Shown here: in pieces, positions 32,862 to 42,930 of the stretch | How positions within the stretch are numbered: position 1 is the first letter of the stretch | How the letters are laid out: each line of letters opens with the position of its first letter | Source of the DNA: Spongilla lacustris | Taxonomy: Eukaryota > Porifera > Demospongiae > Spongillida > Spongillidae | Length of the DNA: 64,000 bases | Reading direction: 5' to 3' | NCBI GenBank assembly: GCA_949361645.1 | Contig: OX442432.1 | Span: 4,095,990-4,159,989 of the forward strand | Program-made: the position numbers and the translations under genes | Notes under the pieces: model-generated | Database searches by the model: none | What the model saw: the letters and a program-made list of their open reading frames with translations, nothing else | What the model was told of the DNA's origin: nothing

Positions 32862-33430
32862 TTGGACCGTACGGTAGATATTTGGAACGTGGGCCGTACG
32901 ATCAAACCGTCAGCAAAGACACTAAATACACGCTATGAAATTATTTTTCTTGAGTCATTATAATTAGCGGCAAATTAAAGACTTTTAATATTGTGATAAC
33001 TGTGTAGAGTTTGTGTGCAATTAGTGCAAATCCACCTACTTCGAGCACCAGCTTGCTAACCATGGCTGTGCGATCACTAGTCCTGAAGTCGAAGGAGTTG
33101 ATATTACCAACAATCAGGGTTCGTACAGGTTTTGGATTCCTGGAAAAGTTTGTACTAATCGTTTTGATGTTTTCAAGGGCCCGGAAAAGTTTTGTAATCT
33201 GTTTATCGGTAAACATGTTTTGGAATAGTTTTGACAAATGCCACTTCCGATCGATAAAAAGCTGCGCATGCGCATTTGTTCGTTACTGGCTTTATTTAGA
33301 GTGCAAGTTGTTTTTCGAGAAAAGAAAGTATGCAGCCAGGTACGACTATTAGTAATTAGTACGTACGTATGTGTAGGGATATGAAATAAATAAACTAATG
33401 TACGTTTGAATGTTCAGTACCGACTACGAA
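32862..33430. other. No gene recognised
   Basis: A minus ORF (32941-33237) and an overlapping plus ORF (33011-33352) mirror each other; neither has a known motif. Confidence 0.4.
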
Positions 33431-33434
33431 GTAC

Positions 33435-33436
<2 letters not shown>

Positions 33437-33472
<36 letters not shown>
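33437..33472. repeat. Run of 36 G
   Basis: Uninterrupted G36, the longest single-base run in the window. Confidence 0.95.
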
Positions 33473-33473
<1 letters not shown>

Positions 33474-33581
33474 GGTAGGTAGACCAGATTGCACCACTGC
33501 TAATCCTTCCGCAACTGTGGCAATCAGGGTCTGGGGCCGAGACTAGGGATGCAAATTGCGAGTCGATCACGCGTACACTAG

Positions 33582-34592
33582 CAGTGGCGTCCCTAGGTGT
33601 TTCAAAAGGGGGGGCTAATCAAACAGAGGGGCGCCAAGGGGGAGTGGCTCTGACTAATCTATGAGGCATACAAAATAAATTAATCACAGTATGGTTGGGT
33701 TGTGAAATTATCCCTATTCCATAAGCAGATTTGATAGTTCTATTCTTGGGTGCATTTTGAGAAAGAACTCCACCGCTGTGTCATAGTTTACTGATGTGCG
33801 TAATGAAATTCATAAGTACTAGCGAAGAAAGCCGTCTACAGGTCATAGAGGACATTAGCCAGTTTCTCAGATGGCGTAAGGTAGAAAAGCTTCTCTCGCA
33901 GCTGCAACTAGTAATTGGAAGCGTGCAACCAATTTTTATCAAGCGGAAAATATTACTCTCATCACAAACTGATTAGTGCCGATGCAAGAGTATCCGGCCG
34001 CGGACGATCGATTGGTGAACACGGAAAAGAAGAAACACTTACAGGACACGATGGTATGAGAGAAATAAATGGATTTCTAAATGACGCCGTCGGTTCAGAA
34101 ACACATCGGAGGCAAAACGTGTGCAACAGACGAATCAGAACTGAGTATGGTACATGAAGGAACATCTGAAAGAATAGAACAAGGGAATATTATGATTGAT
34201 TTTATTTGGGTATCATGCATTGCGCGCTCCATGATTGACTTGGTGACGCAGAGAAACAGGCTCGCTCGAGCTCGACGGTGCAAAACACTACTTTATCAAT
34301 GCAACGGATTGCGCGCTTGAATGCATGCAGTTGACATTGCAACCGGCTTAGATTTTCGATTCTCAGCTCCGCTTAGCTTTCGCTTTGTGTTCGACATTGT
34401 ATTCAAAACCAACGATATATTTTGAATGATGTAATACGGGCGGTAACTTCAAACGGCGAGGCGTTTAATTAATCGACGAGGATTGTGTGCGTATGTTTGT
34501 CAGCTAGCTGTGGGGGGGGGGGGGGGGGGGGGCGCCATAAAGCGGGGAGGGGGAGGGCATCTGCCCCAAATGCCCCTATGCGGACGCCACTG
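33582..34592. mobile_element. DNA element with CAGTGGCGTCC ends and ACTAG duplication
   Basis: Starts CAGTGGCGTCC and ends GGACGCCACTG. ACTAG stands directly outside both ends, as for a 5-bp target-site duplication. The ends are rich in G runs (33608-33614 and about 34510-34532). Short ORFs inside (for example plus 33794-33976) have no known motif. Confidence 0.75.
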
Positions 34593-34798
34593 ACTAGTCA
34601 GCACCGACATGCACACAAAGCACATACAAACGAGTTCTCACACGCATGCACGAGTGTAACACATTGTGTTAGATTAGTTACGTTACTCGCGCATGCAACT
34701 TCGTTGCGTTTTGCAACTGTCCCGTGAAATGGTAATTTGCTACAAGTTTGTACCATATTTTTCCTAGATAATGCAGAACTTGCAAGCGTGCGGCTAGA

Positions 34799-35285
34799 AT
34801 GCCTGGGGTGTGTTCTTTTAATGATGCTTGGCTAACAGAAGATGATCTTAAGGATTGGGTTTGCAGGGATGGTAAAGACATGTAGCATTATGTAACGTTT
34901 GCCACGAATCGATCAAATTGATGAGCATGCAGCTCTAATTCTTAGTTATGCTGAGGGAGCAAAACATAAGCATCTTGCTTTAGCCTTAAAGTGAGCACAA
35001 CTATAAGTATAGTTGACTTCCGTAGTGTTGAGGAACGCACTGTATTTGGAGCAGCTTCATTCAAGAAAGAAGAAAGTCAAAGAGTATAAAGTGTCAGTTG
35101 TGCTTGGCAGAGGTTGAACAGCTTCAACCAAGAAGATTCAGGTGGAGCAGACCAAGGAAGCATTACAAATATCTGCTGATGAGTTTGCTGAGAAAGCAGA
35201 GGCCGCATCAAAGGTTGCATACATATCGCAATCAAATGCAATGAGAAGATCAGGCATGAGAAAGAAACAGAGATAAAAACCATTG
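34799..35285 (+). pseudogene. BED-type zinc-finger transposase N-terminus, decayed
   Basis: Plus-strand blocks: MPGVCSFNDAWLTEDDLKDW, then ALCNVCHESIKLMSM and, after a shift, SYAEGAKHKHLALALK. The C-x2-C ... H-x4-H-like arrangement (CNVC...EGAKHKH) matches BED-like fingers of transposase-derived proteins. Further on, EALQISADEFAEKAEAASKV and ISQSNAMRRSGM look like the helical linker of the same protein. Several stops and shifts; no catalytic domain. Confidence 0.45.
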
Positions 35286-35810
35286 AAACGGAACTGAACT
35301 CTAAGCAAATAGTTACTAGTCTTTGTAATATATCTTTCAGATATTGTGTTTAATAAAACATAATTCCACTATTTGCATGAAGGTGTGGGTCTTGGAAACT
35401 TGTTGCCATTATTTGTGAATAATTATGGAAAAGTTTTGAAATTAATCACTAAAGGATCTGTACGAACCCTGAACAATTGTATAGCCTCGTATATGTACAT
35501 ATATCGTACTCAATCACTTCTGTTACTTTTAAAATTACCGGTACTTGTACAGCGGACCTCAACCAAACGTACAGTTCAGATCCAGAGTCAGATGTAGAGC
35601 TAGCAAGGAACGAATTGTCGAGCCAGTGTTCTTCAAGCAAATGTAGCACAAGTGATACTGAAAACATGCAGCGAGGTGCGTTGTCGATGCACTCACACAT
35701 GCATTGCATAGCAGCCGCGAATATACTAGTATGTACATGTACACATGCATTGAGTCCTTTAAGTGGCCATTACACAAATCATTCAGTAGCGTTATACCCA
35801 TTTTGTAGGT

Positions 35811-36134
35811 CTCCAATACTGACCTTCGTGGCTGTGGCTTTGCGTGTATATGGACATGTGTATTCTATAGAACACCTCTGCTGTTTTATGCCCTGAGAGC
35901 TTCAAAATCAGGACCTTTAACCCATTTGAAGGTCTCCAGGGGTATGTTGTACCTTCATAGGTGTGGCTTTATGTGGTGGGCTTGTAACGGCCATTTTTTT
36001 TTCACGTAGTACTGATGTATATGGACATAGAACACCTCTGCTATTATATGCCCTGAGGGCTTCAAAATCAGAACCTTTAACCCATTTGAAGCTCTCCGGG
36101 GGTATGTTGTACCGTCATGGGTGTGGCTTTATGT
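35811..36134. repeat. Tandem repeat of about 159 bp, broken by the Ngaro-like element
   Basis: CACCTCTGCT.TT.TATGCCC ... GTGTGGCTTTATGT occurs at about 35873-35975 and again at about 36032-36134; part of a third unit precedes them. The last unit stops at TTTATGT exactly where the YR element begins. Its continuation, similar to GTGGTGGGCTTGTAACGGCC, resumes at 41931 as GTGGTAAGCCATAACAGCC. Confidence 0.8.
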
Positions 36135-36285
36135 AAGTTAGCCGTAGGTTAACTGTGGTTAATGGACCGACTCGGTCATTGGTGTCTGTGCATGCGTGAC
36201 CGACGGTAGTTGCGGACTGACTTAGGCGGGCGAGCGGCAGGGTCACGACACTACTCAGTTCGGTAATTGATTTTATTTTTATTTT
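36135..36285 (+). repeat. Split direct repeat A1
   Basis: AAGTTAGCCGTAGGTTAACT ... GATTTTATTTTTATTTT. Matches A2 at 41489-41636. Confidence 0.9.
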
Positions 36286-36645
36286 GAGTATCCTGAGCGT
36301 AGAGTTGGCGGGCATAAAGGAAATATCACGAGGAGCGGGGCGAGCGCGTTGCGGTGGACAGTGGCGACGACCGGTTGATGCGCCTGGAGGCATTTGTGGC
36401 AGGGATGGGAACGGTGATACTAGGGTTACGAGGCTGGTGGAGGCCGGACAGCGGTCGGCGGGCGAGCAGTCGGCTCTTGGACTGAGCTGCGTGCTGGAGT
36501 GGACCAAGGGACCCCAGGTCAGGTTGAATGGTAATTAAGGTGGGGTTCATGTTATGACGATGGGTTGTCTTAACTGTGTGTGGGTGGGCGTAACGTTAGG
36601 CAGAATGGCGCTTCCGAGCGCTCTGGAGGGTGTGGGTGTGGTGTA
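36286..36645 (+). other. Internal region after A1; short ORF of unknown nature
   Basis: An open frame (36284-36538) rich in Gly and Arg follows A1 at the place where a Gag would start in related elements, but shows no Gag motif. After it comes a segment (36553-36650) that is repeated at 36946-37050. Confidence 0.3.
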
Positions 36646-36649
36646 TTTG

Positions 36650-39110
36650 GAAACACCGTCCATCGGAGGCACGTGGCCTCATGACCCAGTCGGGGGCACA
36701 ATTTGTCGGAGGCGCGCGGCCTTACGACTCTGTCACTTCATTCATCGGAGGCACGCGGCCTCGGGCTGGGGGGCCCATCATTCATCAGCGTCCATCGGAG
36801 GCATGCGGCCTCGGGACCCAGCTGTGCTGGGGGCCCATCATTCATCGGCGTCCATTGGAGGCACGCGGCCTCGTGACCCAGTCACTTCATTCATCAGAGG
36901 CACGCTGCCTAGGGACCCAGCCGTGCCGGTGGTTTCATGTTATGCATGACGATGGGCTGTCTTTACTGTGTGTGGGTGGGCGTAGCGTTAGGCAGAATGG
37001 TGCTTCCGAGCGCTCTGGAGGGCGTGGGTGTGATGTATTTGGAAACACCGTCCATCGGAGGCACGCGGCCTCATGACCCAGTCGGGGGCACCATTTGTCG
37101 GAGGCGCGCGGCCTTACGACTCAGTCCATTCATCAGAGGCACGCGGCCTCGGGACCCAGCTGTGCTGGGGGGCCCATCATTCATCAGTGTCCATCGGAGG
37201 CACGCGGCCTCGGGACCCAGCTGTGCTGGGGGCCCATCATTCAGCGGCGCCATCGGAGGCACGCGGCCTCGTGACCCAGTCACTTCATTCATCGGAGGCA
37301 CGCGGCCTCAGGACCCAGTTGTGCTGGGGGGCCTATCATTCATCAGCGTCCATCGGAGGCACGCGGCCTCGGGACCCAGCTGTGCTGGGGGCCCATCATT
37401 CAGCGGCGCCATCGGAGGCACGCGGCCTCGTGACCCAGTCACTTCATTCATCGGAGGCACGCGGCCTCGGGACCTAGCTGTGCTGGGGGGCCCATCATTC
37501 ATCAGCGTCCATCGGAGGCACGCGGCCTCGGGACCCAGCTGTGCTGGGCCCATCATTCAGCGGCGCTATCGGAGGCACGCGGCCTCGTGACCCAGTCACT
37601 TCATTCATCAGAGGCACGCGGCCTAGGGACCCATGCAGCCGTGCCTATGGGCCGCCGTCATTCAACGGAGGCACACGGCTCTTGGACAGCGTTCGGAAGG
37701 GGACCGAGGAACCCCGGGTATGCCGGGTTGTTATTCATGCGGGGTTTATGTGAACCTTATACCGGGGTATATATAAAGTTATAATTGCGTTAGTATATAT
37801 AGCCTGCATGTATAGGTCAGGAGGACTGAATGGTAATTAAGGTTTTAGTGAAGTCAGTGGGATTCATGTTATGACAAAGGGTTGACGGTATACTATAGTC
37901 CGGACTGTGTACTGTGATGTGGGGCTTCATTCATTGGAGGCACGCGGCCTCGGGACCCAGCTGCGCTGGGGGACCCATCATTCATCAGCGTCCATCGGAG
38001 GCACGCGGCCTCGGGACCTAGCTGTGCTGGGGGGCCCATCATTCATCAGCGTCCATCGGAGGCACGCGGCCTCGGGACCCAGCTGTGCTGGGCCCATCAT
38101 TCAGTGGCGCCATCGGAGGCACGCGGCCTCGTGACCCAGTCACTTCATTCATCAGAGGCACGCGGCCTAGGGACCCATGCAGCCGTGCCGGTGGGCCGCC
38201 GTCATTCAACGGAGGCACGCGGCTCTTGGACAGCGTTCGGAAGGGGACCGAGGAACCCCGGGTATGCCGGGTTGTTATTCATGCGGGGTTTATGTGAACC
38301 TTATACCGGGGTATATATAAAGTTATAATTGCGTTAGTATATATAGCCTGCATGTATAGGTCAGGAGGACTGAATGGTAATTAAGGTTTTAGTGAAGTCA
38401 GTGGGATTCATGTTATGACAAAGGGTGGACGGTATACTATAGTCCGGACTGTGTACTGTGATGTGGGGCTTCATTCATTGGAGGCACGCGGCCTCGGGAC
38501 CCAGCTGCGCTGGGGGACCCATCATTCATCAGCATCCATCGGAGGCACGCGGCCTCGGGACCCAGCTGTGCTGGGGGCCCATCATTCATCGGCGTCCATT
38601 GGAGGCACGCGGCCTCGTGACCCAGTCACTTCATTCATCAGAGGCACGCTGCCTAGGGTCAGTCACTTCATTGCACGCGGCCTCGTAAACCAGCCGTGCT
38701 GGTGGGCTCATCGTTCATCGAAGGCACGCGGCCTCGTGATCCAGTCGGGGGCACTGCATTGGTCGGAGGCACGCGGCCTCAAGACTCAGTCACTTCATTG
38801 CACGCGGCCTCGTAAACCAGCCGTGCTGGTGGGCTCGTCGTTCATCGAAGGCACGCGGCCTCGTGATCCAGTCAGGGCACTTCATTGGTTTGAGGCACGC
38901 GGCCTCGTAATCCAGTCAGGGCACTTCATTGGTTTGAGGCATGCGGCCTCAGTCGGGGGCTCTTCATTTGTCGGCCTTGTCGGGGGCACTTCGTTTGTCC
39001 GAGGCACACGGCCTCACGATTCAGTCACTTCATTGCACGCGGCCTCGTAAACCAGCCGTGCTGGTGGGCTCATCGTTCATCGGAGGCACGCGGCCTCGTG
39101 ACCCAGCCGT
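36650..39110 (+). repeat. GC-rich satellite, 60-bp and 39-bp units with higher-order copies
   Basis: About 40 copies of a core GGAGGCACGCGGCCTCG. The long unit adds GGACCCAGCTGTGCTGGG and CCCATCATTCATCAGCGTCC; the short unit adds TGACCCAGTCACTTCATTC. A block of 544 bp (about 37500-38040) is repeated almost unchanged at 38044-38584, and a block of about 393 bp at 36553 recurs at 36946. All ORFs across the region are products of the repeat, and none resembles a known protein. Confidence 0.95.
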
Positions 39111-39820
39111 GGGCACATCACTCATGCATGCTTACGTGGCCCCTGCATGTTGACCATGTTGGGCTGGCATTAGCATGGGTGCGGGAATGCGCGGAGGGAC
39201 CCTCGTCCATAATAAGGGACTCACATTTTACAAAGGGAACGATGGGCGCCCTCGGGGGAGCCATGACGTTGAATATCATTAAATTGTATCGGCGCATGGA
39301 AATATGTGTCATGCAGCATATATCGGCAGCTGTTGGGTACTTTAAAACCTGATTGGTTGGGTGGATTGTTAACGTTCACGACGCATGGCGGTTCTCGATG
39401 TAGGAACTCTCAAATAGAATTAAAAAACGTAACTTAAAATATCGTACGTTTCTTTGAGACATCCAGTGCACAGACATACATATTGTGTACATGCAGCATC
39501 ATACTACAGATAGAATTCTAAAGACCCAAACACAAATGTTACGAACTAGTGGTATAGCTGTATAGAGGAATTAAGGCAGTGCGACGACGGGGGTATATAC
39601 CGGTATACCTGTATATTAATGGTAAAGAACTTGTTCTATGCGATAGAATAAAATACAATTTAAAGCGTATGACTATATTAAGTGGCTTGACTGAAATGAA
39701 TTTATAGTTATAGCTGTTCAGCATGCAATTTTGAGTGATAATCACCGCGCAGTACGTAGAACACCCCGGCTGCAACTATTATTTTTTAAACTTGTAGTAA
39801 AGTGCTTAGCTCTAGGGTCT
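39111..39820. other. Internal region of the YR element; no gene seen
   Basis: No RT, RNase H or Gag motif was found here on either strand. Confidence 0.5.
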
Positions 39821-39824
39821 CAAC

Positions 39825-40020
39825 CCCTCTAGTAGTGGATTCCTATGGGGCTTGGGGTAATAAGGCTTCATTGTTGTTTGCACAAGTTGCTGCTCAGCTT
39901 GTAATCCATGCACAAGTCTTTGCCGGGGTCACATGCAGGCTTCTTTCGACCTGTTCTCTAACTTATAAGCATTTGCTTAATTGGAGCGAATGCCAGAGCC
40001 ATTCTCCGTAGAGTGTAGAA
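39825..40020 (+). mobile_element. LINE 3' scrap nested in the YR element
   Basis: PLVVDSYGAWGNKASLLFAQ then VAAQLVIHAQVF, and NARAILRRV near 40010 in another frame, match the C-terminus of the R2/R4-type family (PLAVESYGCWGMEAQQSF ... NARALLSR). Confidence 0.7.
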
Positions 40021-40220
40021 CCGTACCTGTCTGTGTTTAATTATGTAGTCTGTTATTATTCAGTTTCTGTGTAGTACTGACTCATCATCATCTATAATTA
40101 TAAAAAGAGAATAAAAATTTTCTTGGGCTATATAGGCACGGGCATCCGGGGTGTCTGGATCCAGCGGAGGTACCAGTATTTATACGTACGTCGGATCTTT
40201 AATTTTGGCTTTGGACGGTC
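40021..40220. other. No gene seen between LINE scrap and YR gene
   Basis: AT-rich sequence grading into GC-richer sequence at about 40140. Confidence 0.4.
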
Positions 40221-40224
40221 ATGC

Positions 40225-41158
40225 AGCGACCACATGCAGTTCTGTGTAAGTGTCCCTATATCCTCTACCTCGGAGATGCTGCTGTGTCAATTTGTTGCGC
40301 GCCCCTACGTGGACGGCTTAGCTGCCGGGACGGTGAAATCATACCTTGCCGCCGTCAGGCATGCCCAGCTAGGCCTAGGTCTCGGGGACCCGCACATTTC
40401 GGAGATGCCCAAGCTGGAGTACCTCGTGAAGGGCTTTCGCAGGAGGGTGGCACAAGGCGGGGGGCGGCCTCGCCTATACCCATAACTCCTGCCATTCTGA
40501 GGGCATCTGGTTATTGGAGCTCGATGGGTTCACAGCATCGATGCTGTGCCATGGGCGGCAGCTTGCCTTTGTTTTTTGTTATTATTATTAATATTAGTAT
40601 TTTGGGGGGGGAGTTCCTATACGGTTTGGGGAGGTAGTCGTCCCGTTGGACGCAGGCTTTGACCCTACGGTGCATCTTTGTTTTGAGGACGTCTCGATTG
40701 ATTCTCGCGTAGCCCCGGCAAGCTTTCAAGTTTTTCTTAAGGCGTCAAAGACAGACCCGTTCCGTAAAGGGGTTTTCCCTGGTTATTGGGGAAAGGTAGC
40801 CTCGATTTGTGTCCGGTGGCGGCCGTGTTGGATAACATGGCCCGGCGGGGGAATGCGGTCGGCCCGTTATTTCGGTTTCGCGACGGGAGATTTCTAACCC
40901 GTGCCCGTTTTGTGGCCACGGTTCATTTAGCATTGGTAGAGGTGGGATTGGATGCGAGGTTGTACTCTGGCCACTGTTTCAGAATTGGAGCGGCGACGAC
41001 AGGGGCGGTTTGTGGCATACAGGATTCATGCATTAATAAAGACGCTGGGCCACTGGCAGAGCTCAGCCTACACAGTGTATGTGCCACTGCGTACCCACCC
41101 CGGGATGTGCTGCAAGGCGTGGCAGGACGTCTTTGTGCTTGACAGAGTGGGTCAATAG
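40225..41158 (+). pseudogene. Tyrosine recombinase of the Ngaro-like element, decayed
   Basis: N-terminal core-binding domain: LLCQFVARPYVDGLAAGTVK, SYLAAVRHAQLGLGLGDPHI, YLVKGFRRR. Catalytic domain: DPTVHLCFEDVSIDS, FQVFLKASKTDPFRKG, LCPVAAVLDNMARRG, GPLFRFRDGRFLTRARF, then the H-x2-R box YSGHCFRIGAATTGA and the GHW..AY box LGHWQSSAYTVYV with the nucleophile Tyr. The protein cuts and joins DNA at the circular element's junction. Frame changes occur near 40482, 40637, 40800 and 41035. A run of TTATTATTATTAATATTAG (about 40577-40595) sits where the first catalytic Arg (FFGF.R.GE) should be, so the enzyme is dead as written. Confidence 0.85.
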
Positions 41159-41280
41159 GGGTGTGTTATTTGCATCAGTTATGCACCAATTCAAGTTGCT
41201 GATGCGTAGAATTTGTGGTCTTTGGTCCAGGAAGGGTACGTAATGGCTTGGGGGAGGGTGTGGCTAAGGGCCACCCCTCT

Positions 41281-41488
41281 GGGCATTCCAGTAGGTTCCT
41301 CCTGGCTCCCCCAAGCATTCCCGCATCGGTTGTAGGGAAAGGGGGCGACCCAGCGGGGTCGATCGGCGCGCGAGCCAGGGGGGTGGGCCCAACACCATGC
41401 CAAACCCTTGCTAGGGACAGGTCGTGGGGCGTGCGAGGGTAGTGGGGTTAGCGCCGCTGTATCACTTACAGGAGAGTCCATTAAATGT
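41281..41488 (+). repeat. Split direct repeat B1
   Basis: GGGCATTCCAGTAGGTTCCT ... GGAGAGTCCATTAAATGT, 208 bp. It joins A2 directly, preserving the presumed circle junction. Confidence 0.95.
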
Positions 41489-41636
41489 AAGTTAGCCGTA
41501 GGTTAACTGCAGTTAATGGACCGACTCGTCATTGGTGTCTGCGCATGTGTGACCGACGGTAGTTGCGGACTGACTTAGGCGGGCGAGCGGCGGGGTCACG
41601 ACACTACTCAGTTCGGTAGTTGATTTTATTTTTATT
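41489..41636 (+). repeat. Split direct repeat A2
   Basis: Copy of A1 with a few changes (for example ACTGCAG for ACTGTGG). Confidence 0.95.
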
Positions 41637-41724
41637 TATTTTTTATTTTTATTTTCCTGTAAACCTAGCAAGATGGTTTGTTACCACCGTAGAACTCTCC
41701 GGCCTTTGGCTGTGATCAGGTGAT

Positions 41725-41932
41725 GGGCATTCCAGTAGGTTCCTCCTGGCTCCCCCAAGCATTCCCGCATCGGTTGTAGGGAAAGGGGGCGACCCAGCGG
41801 GGTCGATCGGCGCGCGAGCCAGGGGGGTGGGCCCAACACCATGCCAAACCCTTGCTAGGGACAGGTCGTGGGGCGTGCGGGGATAGTGGGGTTAGTGCCG
41901 CCGTATCACTTACAGGAGAGTCCATTAAATGT
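41725..41932 (+). repeat. Split direct repeat B2
   Basis: 208-bp copy of B1, ending CCATTAAATGT at the right border of the element. Confidence 0.95.
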
Positions 41933-42925
41933 GGTAAGCCATAACAGCCAATGTTCTAATATATGGACTTGTGCATTTCTCATGATAGGTTGGAGCTGAA
42001 CATGTGTAGGAAGAAGGATCAATTTGCACACAAGCCAAATCTGCTATTGAATGTTATTAACAAATTCATGTAAAAATGCTGTTGTTACCACATTACATGC
42101 CAATATAAGAGATTATTGTGCCAGTGAAGGGGTGGGGCATGGTGTTTAACAATGCATCAAATAACAAGTTACTGAGAGAAATATAATCACCATACATTAA
42201 TGAGTCACCATCAATCGATTGTCGTTGAGCTAATCAACTGAGTGCTTGTTTGCGTGTCCAGTACATAGTAACGGTTGATAATTGAGTATAAATCTGCTTC
42301 CTACTATACAATTAAAATTATAGTCAGTGTATCATTCTTGCTGGGGACTAGGCCCATCTCTGCCAATGTGTCAGGTGAGATAGTAGTAACCCTAGGCCTA
42401 GCATAAAGTCATTGAGAAGTGTTGTCCACATGTTTGTGCACCCTTTGCACATGTTCTGGGCTCAGGGAAAAGTCTGGTACATGCCCTTACACCAAATGAT
42501 CTATTGTGAATATTATTAGCAAATTACGTGATATTGATTTGCGCCAATAATTTCAGCACTATATTACGCGGAGATACATGTAGACAGCACATCGGACGTC
42601 AGATAAGTTGAAAAGTTATAGTACTGACGTAGTCAGTCCCATAGGCTTCAGCACCAAAGTCGGGCCGAGGCTCACCGTAAGATCGGCAGTGGGTGTGACA
42701 GATCTGTACTCTCACGCCGATGTAAGACGGATTACTAGTACATCAGCACGGGCCCGTACCAGCCAACAGTTTTTGCAGAAAATCTCTAGGAGGTGCCAGC
42801 GTCTTTTTTTGTCACAGCCTGGTCAGGATATTCCAAGACATCTGATTCCGTCAGCACATCTTCACAGCGCGTCATCGTTTGAGTGTCTGTGGGTAGGATT
42901 TGAAATGATTGAAGGCAAGGTAATG
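41933..42925. other. No gene recognised
   Basis: The first part continues the split tandem repeat. A plus ORF (42608-42934, 108 codons) contains no known motif and runs into the satellite that follows. Confidence 0.4.
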
Positions 42926-42930
42926 GATGG

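Larger units (their letters stand above)
36135..41932 (+). mobile_element. Ngaro-like tyrosine-recombinase retroelement with split direct repeats
   Basis: Order: A1 (36135-36285), internal region, B1 (41281-41488), A2 (41489-41636), a 88-bp spacer, B2 (41725-41932). A1 and A2 are about 95% alike; B1 and B2 are both 208 bp and nearly identical. This A1-internal-B1-A2-B2 plan is the known end structure of Ngaro/PAT-type YR retroelements, which integrate a circular copy by tyrosine recombinase. A decayed YR gene lies upstream of B1, as expected. Gag and reverse transcriptase were not found; a 2.5-kb satellite and a nested LINE scrap fill the space. Flanking sequence is one tandem repeat split in two, which fixes both ends. 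ATGT is shared by the left flank, the B1 end and the B2 end, and may be the crossover core. Confidence 0.85.

Noticed and set aside
33011..33352. Overlapping plus and minus ORFs of about 100 codons
   Set aside because: They mirror each other in opposite strands without motif or splice support; neither could be preferred.
36554..39153. Long ORFs of 60-217 codons rich in RHAASG / EARGLGTQ motifs
   Set aside because: They arise in all frames from the GC-rich satellite unit; unit length keeps frames open. No known domain.
40225..41158. Bacterial integron or phage integrase
   Set aside because: The sequence pattern (SKTDPFR, YSGHCFRIGAATT) is that of eukaryotic YR retroelements, and split direct repeats surround it.
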